A DNA stretch of 64,000 bases from Yersinia hibernica (GCF_004124235.1 NZ_CP032487.1:2356001-2420000); one strand, 5' to 3'; positions 9,901 to 17,182 are shown, counted from the first letter of the stretch. Notes: a model not told the origin generated them from the letters alone. Translations and numbers: made by a program.

Positions 9901-9976
9901 TCCTCTGTAGTTCAGTCGGTAGAACGGCGGACTGTTAATCCGTATGTCACTGGTTCGAGTCCAGTCAGAGGAGCCA
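9901..9976 (+). tRNA. tRNA-Asn (anticodon GUU), first copy
   Basis: A 76-base cloverleaf including an encoded CCA: acceptor arms TCCTCTG and CAGAGGA, D-loop AGTCGGTAGA, anticodon loop CTGTTAATC with anticodon GTT, T-loop GGTTCGAGTCC, discriminator G. The whole gene is identical to the copy at 38273-38348. Its own terminator is missing immediately downstream and instead appears near 14821, because an island occupies the 3' end. Confidence 0.97.
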
Positions 9977-9980
9977 AATT
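9961..9980 (+). repeat. attL-like repeat overlapping the tRNA-Asn 3' end
   Basis: The last 16 bases of the tRNA plus AATT match 14799-14818 at 19 of 20 positions. This end keeps the tRNA functional. Confidence 0.8.
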
Positions 9981-10138
9981 CTTGTTTTCATGCCGCTTTG
10001 CGAATCCTTATGTGATTCAGATTCAATAAGTTAGCGTGAAAAACCTTCCCGATGCATTTTCAGTCTTCCTTCCGCATCAGGAGAGTTTGGTGGTCAGATT
10101 TGGGGTAAAGTTAATTCGATGCACTGAATGCCCACTAA

Positions 10139-10306
10139 ATGTCTCTTAATGATTCAAAAATCCGCAACGTAAAATCATCAGCAAAACCCTTCAAAGTTTC
10201 CGATTCTGACAGTCTGTATCTTTTAGTTCATCCAGGCGGTTCACGTCTCTGGTATCTCAAATATCGTATCAATAGAAAAGAATCCCGCCTCGGGCTTGCT
10301 GAATAA
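10139..10306 (+). pseudogene. Truncated P4-type (tyrosine recombinase) integrase
   Basis: A 55-codon reading frame from ATG 10139 encodes a start characteristic of P4-family integrases: MSLNDSKIRN, a Lys-Pro region, DSDSLYLLVHPGGSRLWYLK, then YRINRKESRLGL. This is the N-terminal arm-binding domain (DUF4102-like) only. The catalytic domain with its R-H-R-Y residues is absent. The frame runs into the left end of an IS903-like remnant at 10292 and stops there. Position and orientation (same strand as and just downstream of tRNA-Asn) are normal for an island integrase. A full protein would be about 400 residues. Confidence 0.85.
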
Positions 10307-10483
10307 ATCTAACTATTGGTAGCTATCAGGATCAAGTCATCACACTCCTGGCCTTGTCGCGCTATCTCGTGGCAAAACAAATGTTAAAAATGACGCGGCA
10401 GGTATGCCAGAAAGTGTACAAATTGCCTGAGGAAGTTACTGACAGAGGGACTTTTATCTAAATCCGATTTATTCAACAAATCC
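10292..10483 (+). mobile_element. IS903-like (IS5 family) remnant with both ends, internally deleted
   Basis: The left end, GGCTTGCTGAATAAATC, begins at 10293. The right end at 10466-10483 is its inverted counterpart (complement GGATTTGTTGAATAAATC). Both resemble the 18-bp IS903 terminal repeat. Between them, a frame ending at 10430 finishes in AGMPESVQIA-stop, like the C-terminus of IS903-type transposases. Only about 190 bases remain of an element normally near 1 kb. It truncates the integrase. Confidence 0.7.
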
Positions 10484-10674
10484 ATTGCAGGGATACAACA
10501 GAGGCTAGCTTTCTTATATTTGGCCTATTCTAGCTGCTCGGATACCAGTAAAGGGCCACTTCATTGTTCTGCAGGCAACAAATTGTCACCGGCAGAACAA
10601 TTTTATCTGTTGCCTGCCTAAAATATCGGCATCGTGGCTTCTGCTAATTGACGACACCAATGAGATCGAGTCTA
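10484..10674. other. Non-coding stretch with interleaved inverted repeats
   Basis: No gene is seen. The stretch holds two perfect 10-bp inverted repeats arranged A-B-A'-B' at 10563-10617, just beyond the 3' end of the minus-strand repeat gene. Confidence 0.6.
10563..10617. repeat. Two interleaved 10-bp inverted repeats (pseudoknot-type arrangement)
   Basis: ATTGTTCTGC (10563-10572) pairs with 10592-10601. GCAGGCAACA (10571-10580) pairs with 10608-10617. Both are perfect, and the order A-B-A'-B' allows either alternative hairpins or an H-type pseudoknot in RNA. It lies 58 bases past the stop of the minus-strand gene, so it could act in its 3' end. The function is unknown. Confidence 0.65.
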
Positions 10675-11475
10675 TTAATCTAGGCCATAAGTCAGAGTGT
10701 AATAGTCCTTGTTGAGTGGTCTGTTTTTGGTTTCAGTCTCTTCCACACAGGGCGAGCTTTTATCTGGGCTATCTTTTAGCGAGTTACCTAACAGCGGATC
10801 GCTATCAGATAAATGCTCATCCAACTCGCATTCCGCAAGCGGATTGTACTCGCCGCTGAATGTTGCATATTCATTAGCCTGATTATATGAGCCCGCATTC
10901 ACATGGCGAGAATTCGCTAAACCAGCGACTTTAGTGAGTGTGCCGTCGTTTTCCAGGATTCCAGCAGTCTTGTTGATTGCTGAGCCTACGATGGGATGAA
11001 TATTTTTAATCGTGCCGGGGCGGGTGACTGGCACGGAAGCAATCATCCCTTGGAAAGTATTGCCGTGGCGGTTAAGCGGGTTATAAAGCGCTATTTTGGC
11101 CGCCGGTGTTTGTTGTGCTGCGGTGGAGTGAATATTTTTAATCGTGCCGGGGCGGGTGACTGGCACGGAAGCATTCATCCCTTGGAAGGTGTTGCCGTGG
11201 CGGTTAAGCGGGTTATAAAGCGCTATTTTGGCCGCCGGTGTTTGTTGTGCTGCGGTGGAGTGAATATTTTTAATCGCACCGGGGCGGGTGACCGACGCGG
11301 AGGTCATCATCCCTTGAAAGGTGTTGCCGTGGCGGTTCATTGATGACGACGTATTTCTTATCGAAGCGACGCTGGCTGAAAATTTTGTACTTATCCAGTC
11401 TGCGACGAACGAGGCGCGAACGGTATTTTCAGTTACCATGCGCAACCCATTTATTGAGTTATTGATTGCTGTCAT
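10675..11475 (-). CDS. Island protein with 44-residue repeats, function unknown
   Basis: A 266-residue protein whose ATG at 11475 is preceded by GGAAG with 8 bases of spacing, which supports this strand over the antisense frame at 10996-11343. Residues about 47-160 hold two full and one partial copy of a 44-residue repeat built around NRHGNTFQGM, TRPGTIKNIHS and AAKIALYNPL. There is no signal peptide or clear membrane helix. The C-terminal third is acidic (ECELDEHLSDSDPLLG). It is divergent from the AvrE-like gene with 246 bases between them. A second secreted protein is one possibility given the neighbour, but nothing in the sequence shows it. I do not recognise the family. Confidence 0.65.
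   Translation of the reverse strand: MTAINNSINGLRMVTENTVRASFVADWISTKFSASVASIRNTSSSMNRHGNTFQGMMTSASVTRPGAIKNIHSTAAQQTPAAKIALYNPLNRHGNTFQGMNASVPVTRPGTIKNIHSTAAQQTPAAKIALYNPLNRHGNTFQGMIASVPVTRPGTIKNIHPIVGSAINKTAGILENDGTLTKVAGLANSRHVNAGSYNQANEYATFSGEYNPLAECELDEHLSDSDPLLGNSLKDSPDKSSPCVEETETKNRPLNKDYYTLTYGLD
10997..11337. repeat. 132-bp tandem repeat, about 2.6 copies, inside a coding region
   Basis: Units begin at 10997, 11129 and 11261, an exact 132-base period (44 codons). The first two differ at only a few positions. The third is shorter and more diverged, so the array probably grew by unequal exchange at the 5' side of the array in plus-strand order. Confidence 0.9.
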
Positions 11476-11721
11476 TTTCTTTACTTCCGTTTGATGGTGT
11501 TAGGGTTTGCTATATTCAAACGGCAGGGATTTTATTTCTTCCAAAATACGCTTATTTCTGGGTTCGCGGCACAACCGCAAAATGCGACATTTGATTTTTG
11601 TGAATACAAACGGTGAAAAAGATCAACTGTGAAATATTTACATTTGTAGGTATCAAATGCTATTACTGTTCTTGAACCAACATTTTACACGTTTAATAAA
11701 TAGGCCTATTCTGGAGAATAA

Positions 11722-14433
11722 ATGTTAACAATAAACGATAGCAAGCATAGAACAATAGATATTGAAAAAAGAAATCACTTTTTAAGACGGCATTCGTTTT
11801 CTGAAGGAGATCAATTTTCTTTAAAAAACAAATTAAAAGAGATAAATAACTCGCCATTGAGTCTAAGGCGTAGTGAGTTAATTTCTAATCTTGCACTGTC
11901 TGATAGTAATCAAACTCTAAGTAATCTAGTAAAAATTGAATATAAGGACAGTAAATTAAGTCAAATAAACAGCAAAGATTATGTATATTGTGGTTCAACA
12001 ACAACACTCCCTGTTAATTATTGTGGAATGTCTCTCGATAATAATGGCCACTTAGTTTTAATTAAAGGGGATAGTTATGATTTTTTTGAAGGGATCTTCA
12101 AAAAATACACTACAGGTTATAAGTATAAAACTTCACAATTGATAGATAGTGAATGTGACAAGAAATTTAAAAGTCTCTACATAGATGATAATGGTCTATT
12201 AATCGGTACTGAGCGAAATACAGGAAAAAGTTATGTCATAAACATCTCTATTCCTGAACTCGATGTAAATAGTAAGGGGCAGTTCATTACTCTTGATTTA
12301 ACAGACTATTCCTTGGAAGGAAAAAAAGAAGATCTAACATTTAAAATTGACAATAACCACTCCGTTTCATACTTTACAACAAACAATAAGTTATATTTAA
12401 AATCAATTCAAGAAGGAGATAATGTAAAAGATTATTCATGTTTACTTTATGAAATTAAAATCCCATTACGTACAGGTTATAGCCTCTCAAGCATAAAAAA
12501 AACAATGGGTGTTTTACAGGTGGAGATTAAAAATAGAAGTAAAAGGAGGGTTCTGTTTATCGACCCCAGACATATATCATCTAAGAAATTGGTCGTTAAT
12601 AAAATAAGCCATAAGCCGCCACAAGTGTTTTCATCGCGCATAGGAAATGATCCTCATGAAAAATATCATGCAGGTCAACCTTTTACATCAGATCGCAAGG
12701 CTAATTTCAGCAGCAAAAATATCCCTTTGTTTTCATCTATAATCGATACATTTAGGACAAATATAAAACAAGCTAAACAACATTCCGTAGAAGGTCGACA
12801 TAAAGAGGCTATAACGCATATCGCAAAAGCTATCGACCCGGGAATTAGTGCGGTTTATACTACAGTTCCAAGTTTGGTTAAACCAACAGCCTCAGCAATT
12901 GGGAATAATATTGACAGTAAAGAAAAATTATACGGCCATAATATAAATAGACTGAGGGCTAATGCTAAACCTTTATCAAAGGTCGCTAATGATGCTCTGG
13001 GGGTAAAACCAGAGCAAAACCTGTCAAAATCATTAATAAATTTGGCTAATGAAATTAAGCCCAAAGATACATTACATTTGACCAGTTCTGACAGGATAGC
13101 TGCATTCTTTGGCATTGCTCCCGGTGGCCCCCCCTTCGCTCCGGGATGGTTCGCTGGTATTGTCGCAGAACTATCAGATAGTCACAGCCTGACAATAGCC
13201 AAAACAGAAACTAGCAATATCAGAGTCTCATTTAACAATCGTCATAAAGTAGCTGCTACTGGTTTGGTTGGCACCGGACAAGGGTGGGAAAAAACATTAC
13301 TGAATACGCCGAAGATAGATTACATGAAAGTAATGCCCTTCGAGGCAAATGCTATTATTGCCGCACAATGTATCTTAGGTAACAATTTCTCATTTGATAT
13401 GTCAGAAGAACACTTCAAAGAATTTGCCACACAGTTTTCAGAACCGAAAAAAGACTCTTTGCTTAGAAATATGACCATTACTGAAGCTAAAGCCGAAAAA
13501 ATAAAAGAAAAGGAATTTTTCATTAGACTTGAAGTCAAAGGAGAACTAAGGCTACAAGTAGGAAGTATGGTTAATCCCAGCACTTATATGGTCATGCCCC
13601 GAACAGCGGTGGGGGCGCGCTTGGCATTAGATTTATTAAAGATAAAAAGCAATACGTCAGAAGCGGCAGATAAGAAGGATAATATATTCCATCCCGACAA
13701 AGAAAATTTTAAAGTTACAGCGCTTGACCATGAGGCTGCTCTCTTCGCTGAGTGGAAGATAATGCCGATTGCTATGCATGGTGGGGGGGATGATATACTC
13801 TGGTGTTATCCATTACCTTTACTGGAAGAAAGTAAAACGCTGGCTCAATACACTAATAAAAATTCATTGACCATTTTTGAAAAGGCAGTAAACAATAAGC
13901 AATCGACAACACTTGTCAATAACTTACCTACCATAAATAGTATTAACATTGTTAGGGATACGCCAATTTTAATTACTATTAATGATAAAAAAGGTGTAAA
14001 AGCAGGGCTAAAGCTTAAAAAAGCGGCAAAGGTGGATAAATATATGGGGGTGGTTGATGATACCCTTAGAGAATTAAGAAAGTCTTTAGTTAATAAGCAA
14101 AGGAACAGCCAGAATAAATCCAGTGAAATAAACGTTATATCTCATTATGAACCAATTACCAGCCCATTTCTTCCTTCGGAAGTGGTAATGGACAATCAGT
14201 TATCGAAACCCAACACTTCTGAAGCCAAAGCTTATAGATTAAAAAAACTGGAGTTTCGCAGGAACAGTTCATTACAACACAAAGATGCTACTGTTCCGAT
14301 GCCAATTCTGAATTTATCAAGTATTCACAGTATTACTTACGATCAATTCTTAGGTGAAATTGAATTTCTGTATCACAGTAAGAGTGATTTATCGCCGGTG
14401 AATGTAAGACGTAAGCTAACTACTTTATATTGA
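11722..14433 (+). CDS. Compact AvrE/DspE-like type III effector candidate
   Basis: A 903-residue protein with GGAGA 6 bases before its ATG and markedly AT-rich codons compared with the backbone. There is no Sec signal. From memory of DspE, three segments align in order. LDNNGHLVLIKG (about 110) resembles LLLDNKGHLFDIK in the propeller region. The stretch around PGWFAGIVAEL, SLTIAKT, NIRVSF and GLVGTGQ (about 468-520) resembles PGAGITLDRAYNLSFSRT...NVSF...ATGHD. The C-terminal YRLKKLEFRR...MPILNLSS...GEIEFLYH (about 837-885) resembles LRVKSVSVSQ...TPALLLG...GTINFKYG. AvrE proteins are about 1,600-1,900 residues, so this one would be a half-length form. AvrE-family members form water/solute channels in host cells. 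No hrp box or adjacent chaperone gene was seen. Confidence 0.5.
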   Translation: MLTINDSKHRTIDIEKRNHFLRRHSFSEGDQFSLKNKLKEINNSPLSLRRSELISNLALSDSNQTLSNLVKIEYKDSKLSQINSKDYVYCGSTTTLPVNYCGMSLDNNGHLVLIKGDSYDFFEGIFKKYTTGYKYKTSQLIDSECDKKFKSLYIDDNGLLIGTERNTGKSYVINISIPELDVNSKGQFITLDLTDYSLEGKKEDLTFKIDNNHSVSYFTTNNKLYLKSIQEGDNVKDYSCLLYEIKIPLRTGYSLSSIKKTMGVLQVEIKNRSKRRVLFIDPRHISSKKLVVNKISHKPPQVFSSRIGNDPHEKYHAGQPFTSDRKANFSSKNIPLFSSIIDTFRTNIKQAKQHSVEGRHKEAITHIAKAIDPGISAVYTTVPSLVKPTASAIGNNIDSKEKLYGHNINRLRANAKPLSKVANDALGVKPEQNLSKSLINLANEIKPKDTLHLTSSDRIAAFFGIAPGGPPFAPGWFAGIVAELSDSHSLTIAKTETSNIRVSFNNRHKVAATGLVGTGQGWEKTLLNTPKIDYMKVMPFEANAIIAAQCILGNNFSFDMSEEHFKEFATQFSEPKKDSLLRNMTITEAKAEKIKEKEFFIRLEVKGELRLQVGSMVNPSTYMVMPRTAVGARLALDLLKIKSNTSEAADKKDNIFHPDKENFKVTALDHEAALFAEWKIMPIAMHGGGDDILWCYPLPLLEESKTLAQYTNKNSLTIFEKAVNNKQSTTLVNNLPTINSINIVRDTPILITINDKKGVKAGLKLKKAAKVDKYMGVVDDTLRELRKSLVNKQRNSQNKSSEINVISHYEPITSPFLPSEVVMDNQLSKPNTSEAKAYRLKKLEFRRNSSLQHKDATVPMPILNLSSIHSITYDQFLGEIEFLYHSKSDLSPVNVRRKLTTLY

Positions 14434-14539
14434 TAAGATAGGGTCGACTGGTAGTCAGACTCGGGGTGGCGGCCGGGATCTGCCCTATCAGTCGACGGTA
14501 CTTGTGGTAGCGCCCATCCTCCCGGCTCAAAAGAGCACT

Positions 14540-14605
14540 TTTCCCTGAAAAGTTGTGTCCAGCGGATTTTTGGTTAAACTCTGAACTAAAATTTCTTTTT
14601 TTCAT
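14540..14605 (-). pseudogene. IS3-family transposase OrfA fragment
   Basis: On the minus strand from ATG 14605 the frame reads MKKRNFSSEFNQKSA, which matches the conserved start MKKRNFSAEFKRESA of OrfA proteins of the IS1400/IS1222-type IS3 elements. The helix-turn-helix that should follow is gone after about 15 codons. The sequence around 14606-14690 looks like the terminal non-coding part of the same element. Confidence 0.65.
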
Positions 14606-14798
14606 TGAGACACCTGTGTTGTTCTGAGGTGAGCATATCACCTCTGTTCAGGTGGCCAAATTCAGTGTGCCACTACAGTTATAAATCCAAAATCATTGCA
14701 TCACAAGGAATTGTGTTTTTGCTGGTCACTCTGGGGTCTTGACAGAGAGATGATTTAGATTCAGCTTATATATTAGCCAGTTACTGGCTAAAGAGAAC

Positions 14799-14818
14799 CC
14801 AATCAGAGGAGCCAAATT
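14799..14818 (+). repeat. attR-like repeat of the island
   Basis: It matches the tRNA-Asn 3' end at 19 of 20 positions (9961-9980). The single difference is G to A at 14802, at the base corresponding to 9964. Confidence 0.8.
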
Positions 14819-14820
14819 AG

Positions 14821-14855
14821 AAAATCCCGCTTGGGCAACTAAGCGGGATTTTTGC
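14821..14855 (+). terminator. Displaced tRNA-Asn terminator
   Basis: A 12-bp stem (14821-14832 with 14841-14852) is followed by T residues. Sequence and position relative to the att repeat match the terminator behind the second tRNA-Asn, so this was the original terminator of the first tRNA before the island entered. Confidence 0.9.
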
Positions 14856-14929
14856 TTTCTACTGCAAAAAATATCGTTAATCAAATACTCTGTAAGTGGA
14901 GCTTGGTCGGGAATAATAAAGAGCTATCA

Positions 14930-15832
14930 TCACAGCGCATAAAAAATTAAAGCAGCAATGCCTCCGAATAAAAGCCACTTAATAAGATAATATATTCTGC
15001 GATTCCAGGCTTTAAGACGTTTGCCCACCTTACGTACCGCATAGATATATTTAAAAATTCGATTGACGCCCCCAGTCCTGTCCCCCTCTTCATTGGGTGC
15101 GGTAGCGGCACTCATTAGATTTCGCCCTAGCCAATGGTTAACCCACTGTGCCCAACGATAGCGCATTGGGCGCTCAATATCGCAAAATAAAATAAGCCGG
15201 TCTTGCCCACTCTGATTTTCAGCATAGTGAATATAGGTTTCGTCAAACAATATTCCCTCACCATCACGCCAACTGTAGGTTGTCCCATCCACATCAATAA
15301 AACAGCGATCATCATTCGGGGTAATTAAACCAAGATGATAGCGCAAAGAACCGGCGTAAGGATCACGGTGACGAGGTAAACGGCTGCCATCTGGTAATTC
15401 AGCAAACATTGCTGCTTTCACCGAGGGCAAGCCCTGTAATAATGTGGTTGTATGGGGGCACAACGTCATTGCCGATGGGTGGCTATCTTCATACCACTTC
15501 AAATAAAAGCGCTTCCAACCCGTTTTAAAGAAAGAGTTAAAACCGGCATCATTATATTTATCCGATGCTTTTATTTGCTGGATTTCCATTAATGCTCTGC
15601 CTTCCTCCCTGATTTTTAACCAATTATCTCGTAATACGGCAAGTTCGGGAAAAAGGTCTTGCTTTAAATAGGGCGTAGAGGGGACTCGTGAAAATAAATA
15701 CATAAAGACATTCAGTGGCGAAACGAATGTCGAATGGTCTGAGAGTTGACGCCAGAATTTATAACGAACCTTGCCGCGAAAATGCACATAAGCTACACAT
15801 AGGATGAAGAGCAATAGCACTATATATTTCAT
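14930..15832 (-). CDS. lpxO: LpxO, lipid A 2-hydroxylase (Fe(II)/2-oxoglutarate dioxygenase)
   Basis: A 300-residue protein of the aspartyl/asparaginyl beta-hydroxylase fold. An N-terminal membrane helix (2-17) and a hydrophobic C-terminus (about 282-299) anchor it to the inner membrane. The iron ligands are visible in LPRHRDPYAGSLRYHLGL (HxD) and in DETYIHYAEN (distal His), with a downstream Arg in QDRLILFCDIERP for 2-oxoglutarate. LpxO adds a 2-hydroxyl group to the secondary myristate of lipid A and changes envelope and immune properties. AGGA precedes the ATG. It lies just outside the island and is co-directional with the EntD-like gene, 107 bases away. Confidence 0.9.
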   Translation of the reverse strand: MKYIVLLLFILCVAYVHFRGKVRYKFWRQLSDHSTFVSPLNVFMYLFSRVPSTPYLKQDLFPELAVLRDNWLKIREEGRALMEIQQIKASDKYNDAGFNSFFKTGWKRFYLKWYEDSHPSAMTLCPHTTTLLQGLPSVKAAMFAELPDGSRLPRHRDPYAGSLRYHLGLITPNDDRCFIDVDGTTYSWRDGEGILFDETYIHYAENQSGQDRLILFCDIERPMRYRWAQWVNHWLGRNLMSAATAPNEEGDRTGGVNRIFKYIYAVRKVGKRLKAWNRRIYYLIKWLLFGGIAALIFYAL

Positions 15833-15939
15833 GATGTCCTATCAATAAATATTTTCAGTAGCTAATATTTAGTCTATTCCAATTGAACTTTCCAACCTAA
15901 AAATATTAAAAATAATGTCATTTGGCGATAACATCATAA

Positions 15940-16689
15940 TTAATAAGCAATAAATGTTTGAATGTCATGGTTATTTAATGTGAAACACCCGGTAAAACAG
16001 CGCCCAGCAGGAAAGTCTTCACTTAACTCTCGCAACAATTGCAATTCAAAACGCCCAGTATCAAGCGAATAGCTGAGCAACTTTGCCTCAAGAAAATCAA
16101 AATAACGCCCAAGTTGTGGGTATACCGCTTTAAATAAACTCTCTTTAGCAGAAAAAGCCAATGTCAGCAATTGGTTGAATGGTAATGGGCCATCTTGAAA
16201 ACAGTAATATTCCTCTTCACTAAGAATACCCGGCCATAGGTTGTCCGCTCTTTCAACAGCAATTAAACTTTCGATATCTAGGCCAATACCATGCAGTCGA
16301 CGACTTACATCTAACAGCTCATTAGCAGGTGCTATTATTTGTGCGCCGCACAACGCGCGTTGGGTATTATGGCTGATGCTGCCAATCAGCCCGGCTGGCC
16401 AGCATGGCGCGCGGTCGATACCATTGAGCAAAGAATAATCGCGGACTTCTAGCATATTAAGGACTTGTCTGGCAACAAAGCGCCCGGCCAGATATTCAGC
16501 ACGCCGTTTAGCAACGGCTTTTTGTAAACTGCCCGGGAACGCGATGCCATATACGGTAAACAACTCATCCCGATAAACATTGACATCAAAATCACATTTA
16601 GCCAAAAGCCCATGAAATAAGGGTTGATTATTCAAACCGGCGGCGGGTAATGCGGCAAAGGTAAAATTACTGAGAAATACCGGCGTCAC
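15940..16689 (-). CDS. EntD-type 4'-phosphopantetheinyl transferase
   Basis: A 249-residue protein from a GTG start (AGGATAAC upstream). It has the Sfp/EntD signatures: GIGLDIE (Mg2+ and CoA binding) near residue 135 and FSAKESLFKAVYP near residue 190, with SISHN before them. It transfers phosphopantetheine from CoA to carrier domains of nonribosomal peptide or polyketide synthases. No siderophore synthesis gene is near. In Yersinia an EntD-like enzyme (YbtD) encoded away from the high-pathogenicity island primes the yersiniabactin synthetases, and this gene may be its counterpart; the identity is inferred. An ERIC element begins 34 bases upstream. Confidence 0.88.
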   Translation of the reverse strand: MTPVFLSNFTFAALPAAGLNNQPLFHGLLAKCDFDVNVYRDELFTVYGIAFPGSLQKAVAKRRAEYLAGRFVARQVLNMLEVRDYSLLNGIDRAPCWPAGLIGSISHNTQRALCGAQIIAPANELLDVSRRLHGIGLDIESLIAVERADNLWPGILSEEEYYCFQDGPLPFNQLLTLAFSAKESLFKAVYPQLGRYFDFLEAKLLSYSLDTGRFELQLLRELSEDFPAGRCFTGCFTLNNHDIQTFIAY

Positions 16690-16722
16690 ACGTTATCCTG
16701 CTTATGTTGATTCATAGCGTTT

Positions 16723-16853
16723 TATACCCTGAAAAATTTGAATCACAGGAGAGCGGCAATTAAGCCATCCCCGCAATCTGACACATTAAGTGACTGGGGT
16801 GGAACAAAGAAAAGACAGCTAACACTTCTGCAACTTGCAGTATGGCGGATATA
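16723..16853. repeat. ERIC element (diverged)
   Basis: It starts TATACCCTG, contains the central AAGTGACTGGGGTGG, CAGCTAACAC and TTGCAGTATGGCGG blocks and ends GGATATA, in the order of the enterobacterial repetitive intergenic consensus. It is about 131 bases long and more degenerate than the copy at 21578. Confidence 0.75.
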
Positions 16854-17038
16854 GTAGTAGCTAACTCGCATTGTCACAATATCAGACCCAGCCATTTGAT
16901 GTAAAACGTTAGTCACTTCAAGTTGCACCTCGTAAATGGCCTAAAAACGATGTCATTCACTCCTCATTTTTTGATTTTAATTCATCATGAAATGCCACTT
17001 CACAATTATTGAAACGCAGTTTCTCCCATTTCTTTTTC

Positions 17039-17054
17039 TGTGACAATGGTCAAT
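17039..17054 (+). promoter_or_regulatory. Candidate CRP site upstream of the TRAP operon
   Basis: TGTGA, six bases, then TCAAT: one perfect half-site and three of five in the other. It lies about 130 bases before the start codon of the binding-protein gene, a plausible place for cAMP-CRP activation of a carboxylate uptake operon. Confidence 0.35.
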
Positions 17055-17182
17055 TTAAAAGCAAATGTAAACAGCTAGGTTGAATGTCATGGGATAAAGG
17101 AATAACCCTTTCATATAACTATTTCACTATTAGAAATACTGTAATTTTATTTATTATTTTAATGAATTCTGGAGACCGCCGA

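Larger units (their letters stand above)
9961..14820. mobile_element. Small genomic island integrated at the 3' end of tRNA-Asn
   Basis: The tRNA 3' end and adjacent bases (9961-9980) recur at 14799-14818 with 19 of 20 matches (attL/attR). Immediately beyond 14818 is a terminator nearly identical to that behind the intact second tRNA-Asn (38357-38384), which marks the original downstream flank. The interior contains a P4-type integrase remnant starting 162 bases after the tRNA, IS remnants, and two AT-rich genes. The same tRNA 3' sequence is the known target of the Yersinia high-pathogenicity island, but no yersiniabactin genes are present. The element looks decayed and immobile because its integrase is truncated. 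Confidence 0.85.
14436..14929. other. Right part of the island and flank: IS remnant, attR, terminator
   Basis: These 494 bases lack an intact gene. They hold an IS3-family orfA fragment with IS-like flanking sequence (about 14530-14690), the attR repeat (14799-14818) and the displaced tRNA terminator (14821-14855). A partial inverted repeat containing GTCGACTG occurs near 14443 and 14488. Confidence 0.6.
16690..17182. other. Divergent intergenic region between the entD-like gene and the TRAP operon
   Basis: It contains an ERIC repeat (16723-16853), a second short ERIC-like scrap near 16911-16928 (CACTTCAAGTTGCA), and a candidate CRP site at 17039-17054. Otherwise it is AT-rich and shows no gene. 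Confidence 0.6.

Noticed and set aside
10997..11337. Possible CRISPR array because of regular repeats
   Set aside because: The unit is 132 bases with no unique spacers and is in frame in a coding gene. No CRISPR array or cas gene was seen anywhere in the window.
10996..11343. Plus-strand open frame (115 codons) across the 132-bp repeats
   Set aside because: It is antisense to the 266-residue gene and has no ribosome site. The repeat has a period divisible by three, so it stays open on both strands.
11500..11721. hrp box expected for an AvrE-family gene
   Set aside because: TGAACC occurs near 11674 but without the GGAACC form or a CCAC partner at the right distance. Regulation must differ, or the family call is wrong.
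14436..14500. Perfect palindrome around GTCGAC near the effector gene end
   Set aside because: The two GTCGACTG-like copies match over about 8-9 bases only and do not extend into a convincing stem or att site.
9901..14820. High-pathogenicity (yersiniabactin) island
   Set aside because: The target site is right, but there are no ybt, irp or fyuA genes, and the element is under 5 kb.
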